The notes under the pieces are model-generated. The model ran no database searches and was not told the origin of the DNA. It saw nothing but the letters and a program-made list of their open reading frames with translations. Shown in pieces: positions 37,165-45,573 of a DNA stretch of 47,401 nt. Made by a program: the position numbers and the translations under genes. Source of the DNA: Burkholderiaceae bacterium (lineage in GTDB: Bacteria > Pseudomonadota > Gammaproteobacteria > Burkholderiales > Burkholderiaceae_C); NCBI GenBank assembly GCA_017848435.1, contig JAFEHU010000050.1:1-47401 (forward strand). Reading direction: 5' to 3'. Position 1 is the first letter of the stretch. Every line of letters starts with the position of its first letter.

Positions 37165-38292
37165 ATGGCGATTGATACGACCGACCACGCCGCCGCCCCG
37201 GGCCGCCCCAAGCAAGGCACGGCCCCCTTGGGGGGCAGCGAACCGCACGCAGTGGGGCGCGTGGGGGTGCACCATTCACCCGGCCGGCGTGCCTGGCTGC
37301 GCTTCAAGCGCAACAAGCTCGGTTACCGCAGCCTGCTGATTTTCTGCGCCATGGTGCTGTTGAGCCTGTGTGCCGAACTGGTGTCCAACGACCGGCCGCT
37401 GCTGGTGCGTTACGAGAACAGCTTCTACTTTCCGATGGTGAAAGACTACCCCGAGAAAACCTTTGGCGGGGACTTCGACACCACCACCGACTTTCTCGAT
37501 CCCTTTATTCGCGAGAGGCTGGCCCAGGGCAGCAACTGGGCGGTCTACGCGCCCAACCCCTACGGCCCCAAAACGCTGAATTACTTCGCCACCGAGCCCA
37601 ACCCCTCGCGCCCCATGCGCGACAACCTGCTGGGCACCGACGACCGCGGCCGCGACCTGCTGGCGCAGCTGATCTACGGCTTTCGCGTCAGCGTGCTGTT
37701 TGCGCTGGCACTCACTGCGGCAGGCGTGTTCCTCGGCGTGGTCACCGGCGCCATCCAGGGCTTTTTCGGCGGCAAGACCGATCTGGCTTTTCAGCGCTTC
37801 ATCGAGATCTGGGGTTCCATGCCCGAGCTGTATTTGCTCATCATCTTCAGCGCGGTCTTCGCGCCCAGCATTGCGCTGCTGCTGGTGCTGCTCAGCCTGT
37901 TTGGCTGGATGGGCCTGTCCGACTACGTGCGCGCCGAATTCCTGCGCAACCGCCAGCTCGACTACGTGCGTGCCGCCCGTGCTTTGGGTGTCGGCAACTG
38001 GCAGATCATCCGCCGCCATGTGCTGCCCAACAGCCTGACGCCGGTGGTCACCTTCCTGCCGTTCCGCATGAGTGGTGCCATCCTCGCGCTGACCTCGCTC
38101 GACTTTCTGGGTCTGGGCGTGCCGCCCGGTACACCGTCGCTGGGCGAGCTGTTGTCGCAGGGCAAGAACAACATCGACGCCTGGTGGATCTCGCTCTCGA
38201 CCTTTGCGGTGCTGGTGACCACGCTGCTGCTGCTGACCTTCATGGGAGACGCGCTGCGCGATGCTTTGGATCCACGGAAGGCGGACAAATGA
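37165..38292 (+). CDS. yejE: Oligopeptide ABC transporter permease YejE
   Basis: The 375-residue permease has the usual membrane domain from about residue 40 (RRAWLRFKRNKLGYRSLLIFC), LLGTDDRGRDLLAQLIYGFRVSVLF and the EAA loop YVRAARALGVGNWQIIRRHVLPN. The N-terminal 37 residues are unusual: about residues 13-36 (GRPKQGTAPLGGSEPHAVGR and on) are encoded by a GC-rich dispersed repeat. The start at 37165 lies five bases after yejB, and the TGA overlaps the yejF ATG. The extension is cytoplasmic and probably tolerated. Confidence 0.95.
   Translation: MAIDTTDHAAAPGRPKQGTAPLGGSEPHAVGRVGVHHSPGRRAWLRFKRNKLGYRSLLIFCAMVLLSLCAELVSNDRPLLVRYENSFYFPMVKDYPEKTFGGDFDTTTDFLDPFIRERLAQGSNWAVYAPNPYGPKTLNYFATEPNPSRPMRDNLLGTDDRGRDLLAQLIYGFRVSVLFALALTAAGVFLGVVTGAIQGFFGGKTDLAFQRFIEIWGSMPELYLLIIFSAVFAPSIALLLVLLSLFGWMGLSDYVRAEFLRNRQLDYVRAARALGVGNWQIIRRHVLPNSLTPVVTFLPFRMSGAILALTSLDFLGLGVPPGTPSLGELLSQGKNNIDAWWISLSTFAVLVTTLLLLTFMGDALRDALDPRKADK
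37196..37272. repeat. GC-rich dispersed repeat inside yejE
   Basis: The stretch has the form GGCCGCCCCAAGCAAGGCAC, then the hairpin GCCCCCTTGGGGGGC, then GCAGCGAACCGCACGCAGTG and GGGCGCGTGGGGGTGC. From memory this sequence type recurs many times in Comamonadaceae genomes, usually between genes. Here it is read in frame as yejE residues about 12-36. Confidence 0.55.
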
Positions 38293-39887
38293 CAACGCCG
38301 CTGCTCGACGTCAAGAACCTGCGCATCGCCTTTGCCGGCAAGGAGGTCGTGCACGGCATCGACTTCTCGATTGCCCCGGGTGAAAAGCTGGCGTTGGTCG
38401 GCGAATCCGGCTCCGGCAAGACCGTCACCGCGCTGAGCCTGCTGCGGCTGGTGCTCAATGCCGACACCACCGGCCAGGCGCTGTTCGGTGGGCGCGATCT
38501 GCTGGCGCTGAGCGAGCGCGAGTTGCGTGGCATCCGCGGTTCCGAGATTGCGATGATCTTTCAGGAGCCGATGACGGCGCTGAACCCGCTGTTCAGCGTG
38601 GGCGACCAGATCGCCGAGGTGCTGCAGCTGAAACAAGGCCTGTCCGGCAGGCAGGCGATGCAGAGCGCCGTGGAACTGCTGGCGAGCACCGGCGTGCCGG
38701 AGCCGCAGCGGCGCGCCCATTCTTTCCCACACCAGCTTTCGGGCGGGCAGCGCCAGCGCGCGATGATCGCCATGGCACTGGCCTGCAAGCCGCAGCTGCT
38801 GCTGGCCGACGAGCCGACCACCGCACTGGACGTGACGCTGCGGGTGCAGATTCTGGATTTGCTCGACGACCTGCAGCGCCAGACCGGCATGGCGGTGCTG
38901 ATGATCACGCACGACCTGAACCTGGTGCGCCGTTTTGCCGACCGCGTGGCCGTCATGGAAAACGGCCACATCGTCGAACACGGCGTGGTGGCGCCGGTGT
39001 TTGCCGATCCGCAGCACGCTTACACCCAGAAGCTGATTGACAGCCGCCCGTTGCGCGATGTGGCCGAGAAACTGCCCGATGCCGCAGGCGTACCGGTCAT
39101 GCAGGCCAGCGCACTGCGGGTGGGTTACCCGGTGAAAAAGCCCGGTGTGGCGGGCTGGTTCGGCAAAGGCGAATTTGTGGCGGTGCAGGCGGCCGACTTC
39201 CGCATTGGCCCGGGCCAGACGCTGGGCGTGGTGGGCGAATCGGGCTCAGGCAAGTCCACCCTGGCGCTGGCGGCGCTGGGGTTGATGCCCAGCGGCGGCA
39301 CGCTGCAGGTGGTGGGCAAAGCCTGGGGCGTGAACGCGGCACACAACAAGGCCATCCGGCGGGTGGTGCAGGTGGTGTTTCAGGACCCGTTCTCGTCGCT
39401 CTCACCCCGCATGACGGTGGAAGAAATTGTGGGCGAAGGCCTGCTGGTGCACGAGCCCGCACTGCGGTCAGACGGCCGGCGCCAGCGGGTGCAGCAGGCA
39501 CTGGCCGATGTGGGGATGACGGAAGTGCAGTTCCCCGGCCTGTTGCAGCGCTACCCACACGAATTTTCCGGTGGCCAGCGCCAGCGCATTGCGATTGCCC
39601 GCGCGTTGATCGTGCAGCCCGAACTGCTGGTGCTGGACGAGCCCACCAGCGCGCTGGACGTGACCATCCAGAAGCAGGTGCTGCAACTGTTGCAACGGCT
39701 GCAACGCGAGCGTGGCCTGAGCTACCTGCTGATCACCCACGACGTGGACGTGGTCCGCGCCATGGCCCACACGGTGCTGGTGATGAAAGACGGCGAGATT
39801 GTCGAATCCGGCCCGGTGCTGCAGGTGCTGGACGCGCCGCAGCATGCGTACACCCAGCGGCTTGTTGCCGCCGCCACCGTCGAGTGA
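38289..39887 (+). CDS. yejF: Oligopeptide ABC transporter ATPase YejF
   Basis: The 532-residue protein fuses two ABC ATPase domains. Domain 1 has Walker A GESGSGKT, signature LSGGQRQRAMIA and Walker B LLLADEPTTALD. Domain 2 (from about 275) has GESGSGKS, FSGGQRQRIAIA and LLVLDEPTSALD. It powers the YejBE pore. ATG 38289 overlaps the yejE stop (ATGA). The frame is open well upstream but lies inside yejE. It converges on a CaiB-type gene seven bases away. Confidence 0.96.
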   Translation: MTTPLLDVKNLRIAFAGKEVVHGIDFSIAPGEKLALVGESGSGKTVTALSLLRLVLNADTTGQALFGGRDLLALSERELRGIRGSEIAMIFQEPMTALNPLFSVGDQIAEVLQLKQGLSGRQAMQSAVELLASTGVPEPQRRAHSFPHQLSGGQRQRAMIAMALACKPQLLLADEPTTALDVTLRVQILDLLDDLQRQTGMAVLMITHDLNLVRRFADRVAVMENGHIVEHGVVAPVFADPQHAYTQKLIDSRPLRDVAEKLPDAAGVPVMQASALRVGYPVKKPGVAGWFGKGEFVAVQAADFRIGPGQTLGVVGESGSGKSTLALAALGLMPSGGTLQVVGKAWGVNAAHNKAIRRVVQVVFQDPFSSLSPRMTVEEIVGEGLLVHEPALRSDGRRQRVQQALADVGMTEVQFPGLLQRYPHEFSGGQRQRIAIARALIVQPELLVLDEPTSALDVTIQKQVLQLLQRLQRERGLSYLLITHDVDVVRAMAHTVLVMKDGEIVESGPVLQVLDAPQHAYTQRLVAAATVE

Positions 39888-39894
39888 TCCTGCC

Positions 39895-40797
39895 TCAGGG
39901 CAGCGTGTGCAGCGGAATGTCTTTGGCCACGGCCAGTGCGTCCAGTTGCTTGCGGGTTTGCGTCAGCAGCCAGGCGGCAATGGTTTTTTTCGTGGCGGGC
40001 GCCAACAGCGTTTTGGCACTGGTCACCGGCACACCCACCGCCGCGCAGAGCGAGGCCGCGAAATGCGGTTCCAGCGCTGCCACGGCCACCCGGCCGTTTT
40101 TGCAGGGGTAGACCTGATAGCCAGCATGCGCGCCGCCAATGGCCGAGCCGGGCAGGGTGAGGCCCCAGGCACGCGGCAGGGCCAGCCAGCGCGCGGCTTC
40201 TGACAATGCCACCTCCACAAACTGGCCCTTGGCGCTCTTGGCGCTGCGCTGGTGCAGCACGGCCTGCAGCACCGCTTCGCTGGCCATCATCGCGCCGCCC
40301 ATGTCGGCGTACAGCGTGGGGGGCAAATCAAGGCCGGTAATCAGGTCGTTGTCGGCCAGGTAGGTCAAATCGTGGCCGGGCTCTTCGGCGCGTTCACCGG
40401 GCGCACCGACGATGGCGACCTGGCTCAATGCGGGGTACTGCTTGTGCAGCGTTTTCCACACCAGGCCCAGCTTGGTGAGTGCCGAGGGGCGGAACGAGGT
40501 GAGCAGCACGTCGGCCTTGGCCAGCTCGCGGTGCAGCACGGCCTGGCCTTTGTCGGTCTTCAGGTCGGCCTGCACAACGCGCACACCCTGGTGCAAATCG
40601 GCATAGGTCGTGGCGCTGTAAAACGCCATGGGGTCCCCGGAACTGCCGGCCGGTGCGCCCTTGGGGGGCGGTGGCTCCAGCTTGACGCAGGTGGCGCCCA
40701 TCTGCCGGCAACGCATCAGCGCGGCGGGGCCTGGCAGGTTGAGGCTGAGGCTGAGCACGCGCACGCCGCGCAGTGGTTTGAGAGGGGAGTTGGCCAT
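39895..40797 (-). CDS. CaiB/BaiF family CoA-transferase-like protein
   Basis: The 300-residue protein is short for class III CoA transferases (usually 350-430) and lacks most of the C-terminal part. It shows PLRGVRVLSLSLNLPGPAALMRCRQMGATCVKLEPP, VVQADLKTDKGQAVLHRELAKADVLLTSFRP and PGHDLTYLADNDLITGL, where the aspartate is the usual catalytic residue. It may be an alpha-methylacyl-CoA racemase-type or transferase-type enzyme. An extra proline/glycine loop (PPPPKGAPAGSSG, about residues 42-54) is notable. The ATG at 40797 has no ribosome binding site: repeat copy B ends directly before it. Confidence 0.82.
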   Translation of the reverse strand: MANSPLKPLRGVRVLSLSLNLPGPAALMRCRQMGATCVKLEPPPPKGAPAGSSGDPMAFYSATTYADLHQGVRVVQADLKTDKGQAVLHRELAKADVLLTSFRPSALTKLGLVWKTLHKQYPALSQVAIVGAPGERAEEPGHDLTYLADNDLITGLDLPPTLYADMGGAMMASEAVLQAVLHQRSAKSAKGQFVEVALSEAARWLALPRAWGLTLPGSAIGGAHAGYQVYPCKNGRVAVAALEPHFAASLCAAVGVPVTSAKTLLAPATKKTIAAWLLTQTRKQLDALAVAKDIPLHTLP

Positions 40798-40798
40798 G

Positions 40799-40866
40799 AT
40801 TGCTATTGATTTGGTAGCTAAATCGCTAGATTCTACTAAGGCTTTGAGCCTGTTTGATGTGAAAAG
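40799..40866 (+). repeat. Dispersed two-hairpin repeat, copy B
   Basis: GCTA (40802-40805), nine bases, TAGC (40815-40818), sixteen bases, ACTAAGGCT (40835-40843), TTGAGCCTGTTTGATGTGAAAAG. The second hairpin AGGCT-TTG-AGCCT is perfect here. It fills the gap between livF and the CaiB-type gene and touches the latter's start codon. Confidence 0.82.
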
Positions 40867-40913
40867 TGGCCTGAAAGGCGCCCACCGGGCCGCTGGTGGG
40901 CCCTGCAAGACCC

Positions 40914-41627
40914 TCAAACGCCCAGATGCTGCGCCAACAGTTCCGGCGCGGCCAGCAGCGCTGCGGAGGTGCCCTCAAACACCACCTCGCCCTTGACGAG
41001 AATCACATTGCGGTTCGTGATCTGGGTGACGTGCTTCCAGTTCTTGTCCACAATCACGCTGCTGATGCCCGTCTCGCGGATCAGCCCGCAGATGCGCCAG
41101 ATCTCCTTGGCAATCAGCGGTGCCAGGCCTTCGGTCGCCTCGTCCAGGATCAGCACGTCTGGGTTCGTCATCAGCGCCCGGCCAATGGTGAGCATCTGCT
41201 GCTCGCCACCGCTCAACTGCTGGCCCCCATGGCCCAACCGCTCCTTCAGGCGTGGGAATGTCTCCAACACCCGCTCGTAAGTCCAGTCCCGCTGGCCCCG
41301 GGTGCCTGCGCGGGCCGCCATCTTCAGGTTCTCCACCACACTCAGGTTGCCAAAGATGCCCCGGCCCTCCGGCACATAGGCAATGCCCATCTGCGCAATC
41401 TCGTACGGTGCCCGGCCCGTCATGGCCTGGCCCATGATGGCCACCGTGCCCGCACGCGGCTTCACCAGCCCCATGATGCTTTTGAGCAGCGTGCTCTTGC
41501 CCATGCCATTGCGGCCCATCAGGCCAATGGTCTCGCCCCGGCCGACACGGAAGTCGATGCCGCGCAGGATGTGGCTGGCACCGTAGTAGGTGTTGACGCC
41601 CCGGGCGTCGATCAGCAGATCGGTCAT
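40914..41627 (-). CDS. livF: Branched-chain-type ABC transporter ATPase LivF
   Basis: The 237-residue ATPase has Walker A GRNGMGKST, signature LSGGEQQMLTIGRAL and Walker B VLILDEATEGLAP, the LivF pattern. ATG 41627 lies one base after the livG stop. It is the last gene of the transport operon. Family members serve leucine-type amino acids, urea, amides or aromatic acids; the neighbouring benzoate-CoA ligase points to an aromatic acid substrate. Confidence 0.95.
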   Translation of the reverse strand: MTDLLIDARGVNTYYGASHILRGIDFRVGRGETIGLMGRNGMGKSTLLKSIMGLVKPRAGTVAIMGQAMTGRAPYEIAQMGIAYVPEGRGIFGNLSVVENLKMAARAGTRGQRDWTYERVLETFPRLKERLGHGGQQLSGGEQQMLTIGRALMTNPDVLILDEATEGLAPLIAKEIWRICGLIRETGISSVIVDKNWKHVTQITNRNVILVKGEVVFEGTSAALLAAPELLAQHLGV

Positions 41628-41628
41628 G

Positions 41629-42381
41629 TCAATGGGTTTCCTCGCCAAGGTAGGCGGCTTGCACGCCCGCATCGGCGCGGATCTCCGCCGGCGTGCCACT
41701 GGCAATCACCTGGCCATTGACCATCACCGTCAGGCGGTCTGCCAGCGCAAACACCGCGTCCATGTCGTGTTCCACCAGCAGCATCGCGTGGTCCTGCTTG
41801 ATGGTGTGCAGCAATTCGACCATGCGCTCGGCCTCCGCCACGCCCATGCCCGCCAGCGGCTCGTCGAGCAGCAGCACCTGCGGGTCGGTGGCCAGGGCCA
41901 TGGCAATCTCCAGCTGGCGCTGCTCACCGTGGCTGGTGGTGCCAGCCACCACCTGGGTGCGAGCGGTCAGGCCCGCCAGGGCAATGGCGCGTTCGGTGCG
42001 TTCGTTGATCGCCGCAAAGCCGGTGGCACGGCTGAGCCAGCGCGCGGCAAACGGGGTGCGCGACTGGGCCGCCAGTCGCACGTTGTCCCACACGGTGAAG
42101 GGCAGGAAGATGTTGGTCTTCTGGTAGCTGCGGCCCAGGCCCCGGCGGGAGATCTTCTCCAGGCTGAACCCGGTCACGTCGTGGCCGTTCAGGGTGACGC
42201 TGCCCGAGGTCGGGGGCAGGTCACCGGCCAGCAGGTTGGTCAGCGTCGATTTGCCGGCCCCGTTGGGGCCGATCACCGCGTGGATCTGGTTGCGCTGCAG
42301 GTCCAGCGACACGTCGTTGACGGCCGCAAGGCCACCGAAACGCTTCGTCAAACCGCGTGCTGAGAGCAGGACTTCAGCCAT
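41629..42381 (-). CDS. livG: Branched-chain-type ABC transporter ATPase LivG
   Basis: The 250-residue ATPase has GPNGAGKST, the LivG-specific GLGRSYQKTNIFLPFTVWDNV, signature HGEQRQLEIAMALA and Walker B VLLLDEPLAGMG. The start overlaps the livM stop by eight bases, giving translational coupling. Confidence 0.95.
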   Translation of the reverse strand: MAEVLLSARGLTKRFGGLAAVNDVSLDLQRNQIHAVIGPNGAGKSTLTNLLAGDLPPTSGSVTLNGHDVTGFSLEKISRRGLGRSYQKTNIFLPFTVWDNVRLAAQSRTPFAARWLSRATGFAAINERTERAIALAGLTARTQVVAGTTSHGEQRQLEIAMALATDPQVLLLDEPLAGMGVAEAERMVELLHTIKQDHAMLLVEHDMDAVFALADRLTVMVNGQVIASGTPAEIRADAGVQAAYLGEETH

Positions 42382-43393
42382 GGTCTGGCCCCTTGGCTGT
42401 GCCCTTGTTGTCGCTGAGCTTGGCGCCCAGGCTCTGCACCATGCCCAGCAGGCCGCGCGGGGCAAATACCACCAGCAGCACGATGAACAGGCCCATCGAC
42501 AGCTGCCAGTGTTTGCCGAGGTTCACGGTGCCAAGCTGTGGCAAGTCCTTGAAGGTGTGCAGCAGGAATTCGAACGCAAAAGCCCCCACCACCGCGCCGG
42601 CAAAGTTGCCCATGCCGCCGAGGATCACCATCATGATCGCGTGTGCGCTCATGTGGAAGCCCATCAGCTCGGGGTTGACATAGCCGGTCTGCGCCCCCCA
42701 CAGGTAGCCGGCCAGCCCTGCCAGCGCACCGGCCAGCGTGAAGGCGCTGAGCTTGTAGCCAAAGGTGTTGAAACCCATCGCCCGCATGCGGTGCTCGTTG
42801 ATGCGGATGCCGGCCAGCGTGCGGCCAAACGGGCTCCACAACAAGCGGCGCAGGAAGGCGTACACGGCCAGCAGCAGCGCCAGGGTGAAGTAGTAGAAGA
42901 CCTTTTTGTTCTCCAGGTCGAACAGCACCGCGTCGGGCTTGAAGTTCACATACAGGCCGTCGGAGCCGCCGAGCGCGCGGTTGTCAAAGAACAGGTAGAA
43001 CACCATCTGCGCAAACGCCATGGTGACCATGATGAAGTAGATGCCGTGGGTGCGGACCACGAAGAAGCCGATCACCAGCGCCGCCAGCCCGGAGGCGGCC
43101 ACCGCCAGTGGCAGCGTCCACCACAGGCTGACAGGCTCCCCTGCCGGGGTGAGGAAGGCCAGCGCATAGCCCGCCAGCCCGAAGTAGGCGGCATGGCCGA
43201 GCGACACCAGGCCCGTGACGCCTTGCAGCAGGTCCAGGCTCATCGCAAAGATGGCCATGACCATCATGCGGGTGACCATCTGGGTGTAGAAGTCGGTGCT
43301 GGCGAACGGGAAGGCGGCCAGCGCCACCACGCCCAGCGCGAGGATGAACTGAACGCTGGTGGGCAGGCGTTCGATGTTGGCTTGGGCGCTCAT
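42374..43393 (-). CDS. livM: Branched-chain-type ABC transporter permease LivM
   Basis: The 339-residue permease has eight to ten helices, with QGVTGLVSLGHAAYFGLAGYALAFL, the LivM signature, and FGRTLAGIRINEHRMRAMGFNTFGYKLSAFTLAGALAGLAGYL. Its ATG overlaps the livH TGA (ATGA). Confidence 0.95.
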   Translation of the reverse strand: MSAQANIERLPTSVQFILALGVVALAAFPFASTDFYTQMVTRMMVMAIFAMSLDLLQGVTGLVSLGHAAYFGLAGYALAFLTPAGEPVSLWWTLPLAVAASGLAALVIGFFVVRTHGIYFIMVTMAFAQMVFYLFFDNRALGGSDGLYVNFKPDAVLFDLENKKVFYYFTLALLLAVYAFLRRLLWSPFGRTLAGIRINEHRMRAMGFNTFGYKLSAFTLAGALAGLAGYLWGAQTGYVNPELMGFHMSAHAIMMVILGGMGNFAGAVVGAFAFEFLLHTFKDLPQLGTVNLGKHWQLSMGLFIVLLVVFAPRGLLGMVQSLGAKLSDNKGTAKGPDHG

Positions 43394-44253
43394 TGCTTGA
43401 ACAAACCTTCAGGTTTCCACAAAAGTACGGCCGCCATCAGCATGTAGACCAGCATGCCGGCCAGCGACGGCAGCAGCACCTTGCCGAACGTATCGACCAG
43501 GCCCACCAGCAGCGCAGAAATCAGCGCGCCGCGCACCGAGCCGATGCCGCCGATCACCACCACCACAAAGCACATGATCAGCACCGACGAGCCCATGTTG
43601 GGGTAGACGCTGGCAATCGGCGCGGCAATCATGCCGGCCACCGCTGCCAGGCCCACACCCAGCGCAAACACCACCGCGTGGATGAGCTTGATGTTGATGC
43701 CCAGGGCTTCGGCCATGTCGCGGTTGAAGGCGCCAGCACGGATCTTCATGCCCAGCCGGGTTTGGTTGATGAGACAGTACAGGCCGAGGGCCAGCGCCAC
43801 GCACACGCCCATCATGAAGATGCGGTAGCCCGGGTAAGAGAGGTTCTCGGTCAACTGGATAGACCAGCCCAGCGCTTCGGGAATGGCCACACCGTGTACG
43901 TCATCGCCCCAGAGGATGGAGCGCATTTCCTCAAAGATGTAGATCAGGCCAAAGGTCAGCAGCACTTGGTCAAGGTGGTCGCGTTTGTAGAAGTGGCGGA
44001 ACAGCAGCCACTCCAGCGCGAGGCCGAACACCACGGCCAGCACCGCGCCACCGAGGATGGCCAGTGTCAGGCTGCCAAACAGCGGGCTCAAGGCATAGGC
44101 CAGGTAGGCGCCCAGCATGTAGAAGCTGCCGTGCGCCAGGTTGACCACGCCCATGATGCCGAAGATCAGCGTCAGGCCGGCGGCCAACATGAACAGCAGC
44201 AGACCGTATTGCAGGCTGTTGAGCAACTGAATGAGAAAGCTGGGGAAGTCCAT
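43390..44253 (-). CDS. livH: Branched-chain-type ABC transporter permease LivH
   Basis: The 287-residue permease begins MDFPSFLIQLLNSLQYGLLLFMLAAGLTLIFGIMGVVNLAHGSFYMLGAY and has about eight helices, with ALGINIKLIHAVVFALGVGLAAVAGMIAAP near the C-terminal half. ATG 44253 is used; a TTG at 44274 would add seven residues. A terminator-like hairpin separates it from livK. Confidence 0.95.
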   Translation of the reverse strand: MDFPSFLIQLLNSLQYGLLLFMLAAGLTLIFGIMGVVNLAHGSFYMLGAYLAYALSPLFGSLTLAILGGAVLAVVFGLALEWLLFRHFYKRDHLDQVLLTFGLIYIFEEMRSILWGDDVHGVAIPEALGWSIQLTENLSYPGYRIFMMGVCVALALGLYCLINQTRLGMKIRAGAFNRDMAEALGINIKLIHAVVFALGVGLAAVAGMIAAPIASVYPNMGSSVLIMCFVVVVIGGIGSVRGALISALLVGLVDTFGKVLLPSLAGMLVYMLMAAVLLWKPEGLFKQ

Positions 44254-44274
44254 CAAAGTGCCATTGAAGGGCAA

Positions 44275-44302
44275 ATAAAAACGGGAGCCGAGACTCCCGT
44301 TT
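44275..44302 (-). terminator. Intercistronic terminator between livK and livH
   Basis: On the minus strand, AAACGGGAG pairs with CTCCCGTTT around six bases and is followed by TTTTATTT, 21 bases past the livK stop. It probably lets the binding protein be made in excess over the permease genes by partial termination. Confidence 0.85.
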
Positions 44303-44322
44303 GGGCTGCTGAAAAAGTCGGG

Positions 44323-45513
44323 TCAGGTGGCCATCTTGCAGCCGGTGCCGGGGTCGGCCAGCGCCTTGGCGGCCACGCCGAGCACCTTGTTTTCCTTGTC
44401 TTTCACCACGCGGAGGTAGATGTCCTGCACCGGGTTGTGCTGTGGACTCATGGTCCATTTGCCGCGTGGGCTGTCAATGACGGCGCCTTCCATCGCGGCG
44501 TACAGCGCCTTCTTGTTGGACAGGTCGCCCTTCACCGCATTGGCGCCCTGGATCAGCAGCAGGCCGGTGTCGTAGCCCTGCACCGCGTACACGTCGGGCT
44601 GCGACTTGTAGGCCTTGGCGTAAGCGAGGCGGAAGGCCTTGTTGCGCGGGGTGTCGAGCGAGTCGCTGTAGTGCATGGTGGTGACGATGCCGTCAGCCGC
44701 CGGGCCGGCCGCGTCCAGCACACCTTCTGTGAGGAAGCCGGAGCCGTACAGCGGGATCTTGTCCTTCAGGCCGGCTGCGGCGTAGTCGCGGATGAACTTG
44801 GCGGCGCCACCGCCGGCAAAGAAGCAGGCCACGGCGTCGGGCTTGATGGCGGCGATTTCGGTCAGCAGCGCCTGGAACTCGACGTTGGGGAAGGGCAGCG
44901 ACAGCTCTTTGACGATGGTGCCGCCGGCCTTGGTGTAGCTGTCGCGGAAGCCTTCAAATGCCTCGTCGCCGGCGGCGTATTTCCAGGTGATCCACACTGC
45001 CTTTTTGTGGCCCTTGTCGACCATGGCCTTGCCCAATGCCAGCGTGGGCTGGGCGTTGGTGAAGCTGGTGCGGAACACGTTGGGCGCACACAGGCCACGC
45101 GTGGCGGCATGGGCACCGGCGTTGGGGATCAGGCTCAGCACGCCGCTGTCGCGGGCCACCTTCTGGATGCCCATCTGCACGCCGGAGTGGACCGTGCCCA
45201 CCAGCACGTCCACCTTGTCGCGCTGCACCAGCGTGGAGGCGTTCTCCACGCCTTTGGCCGGGTTGGACTCGTCGTCCACCTTGAAGAACTCCACCTCGCG
45301 GCCACCGAGCTTGCCACCGCTTTCTTCGAGCGCCATGCGGAAGCCGTTTTCAATCGCCACGCCGAGCTGCGCAAAGGTGCCGGTGTAAGGCAGCATCAGG
45401 CCGACCCGCACTTTGGCCGACTGGGCGCGCACGATCTCGGGCAGCAGCAAGCCGGTGGAGGCCGCCCCAACAAGGGCGGCACTGCGGGAAAGAACGAGGC
45501 GGCGGGTGGTCAT
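44323..45513 (-). CDS. livK: ABC transporter periplasmic binding protein (LivK-like)
   Basis: The 396-residue protein has a Tat-like/Sec signal (MTTRRLVLSRSAALVGAAST...VRA) and the type I periplasmic-binding fold: VRVGLMLPYTGTFAQLG, VDVLVGTVHSGVQMGIQ and a YDTGLLLIQGANAVKGD segment. AAGGAGA precedes the ATG. The binding site residues do not let me name a ligand; its operon with a benzoate-CoA ligase suggests an aromatic acid. It has its own promoter-like region upstream. Confidence 0.93.
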   Translation of the reverse strand: MTTRRLVLSRSAALVGAASTGLLLPEIVRAQSAKVRVGLMLPYTGTFAQLGVAIENGFRMALEESGGKLGGREVEFFKVDDESNPAKGVENASTLVQRDKVDVLVGTVHSGVQMGIQKVARDSGVLSLIPNAGAHAATRGLCAPNVFRTSFTNAQPTLALGKAMVDKGHKKAVWITWKYAAGDEAFEGFRDSYTKAGGTIVKELSLPFPNVEFQALLTEIAAIKPDAVACFFAGGGAAKFIRDYAAAGLKDKIPLYGSGFLTEGVLDAAGPAADGIVTTMHYSDSLDTPRNKAFRLAYAKAYKSQPDVYAVQGYDTGLLLIQGANAVKGDLSNKKALYAAMEGAVIDSPRGKWTMSPQHNPVQDIYLRVVKDKENKVLGVAAKALADPGTGCKMAT

Positions 45514-45541
45514 GGAGTCTCCTTGTTGTAAAAGTTGCCGG

Positions 45542-45555
45542 TGCAGTATTGTGCA
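45542..45555. promoter_or_regulatory. TGCA-N6-TGCA candidate BoxR-type operator
   Basis: Two TGCA sequences are separated by six bases, one helical turn apart, 29-42 bases before livK and over its candidate -10. BzdR/BoxR regulators of benzoate genes in Azoarcus are, as I recall, reported to bind TGCA-containing repeats. The assignment is by analogy. Confidence 0.4.
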
Positions 45556-45573
45556 AATGGCGGCGTTTGTTAA
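45545..45573 (-). promoter_or_regulatory. Candidate livK promoter
   Basis: On the minus strand, TTAACA (45573-45568) and AATACT (45550-45545) are spaced 17 bases apart. The -35 overlaps the stop codon of the upstream hydrolase gene and the -10 overlaps the TGCA repeat. Confidence 0.4.

Noticed and set aside
43393-45531. A 712-codon frame antisense to livH and livK
   Set aside because: Shadow of well-identified transport genes, with low-complexity His/Gln/Arg translation.
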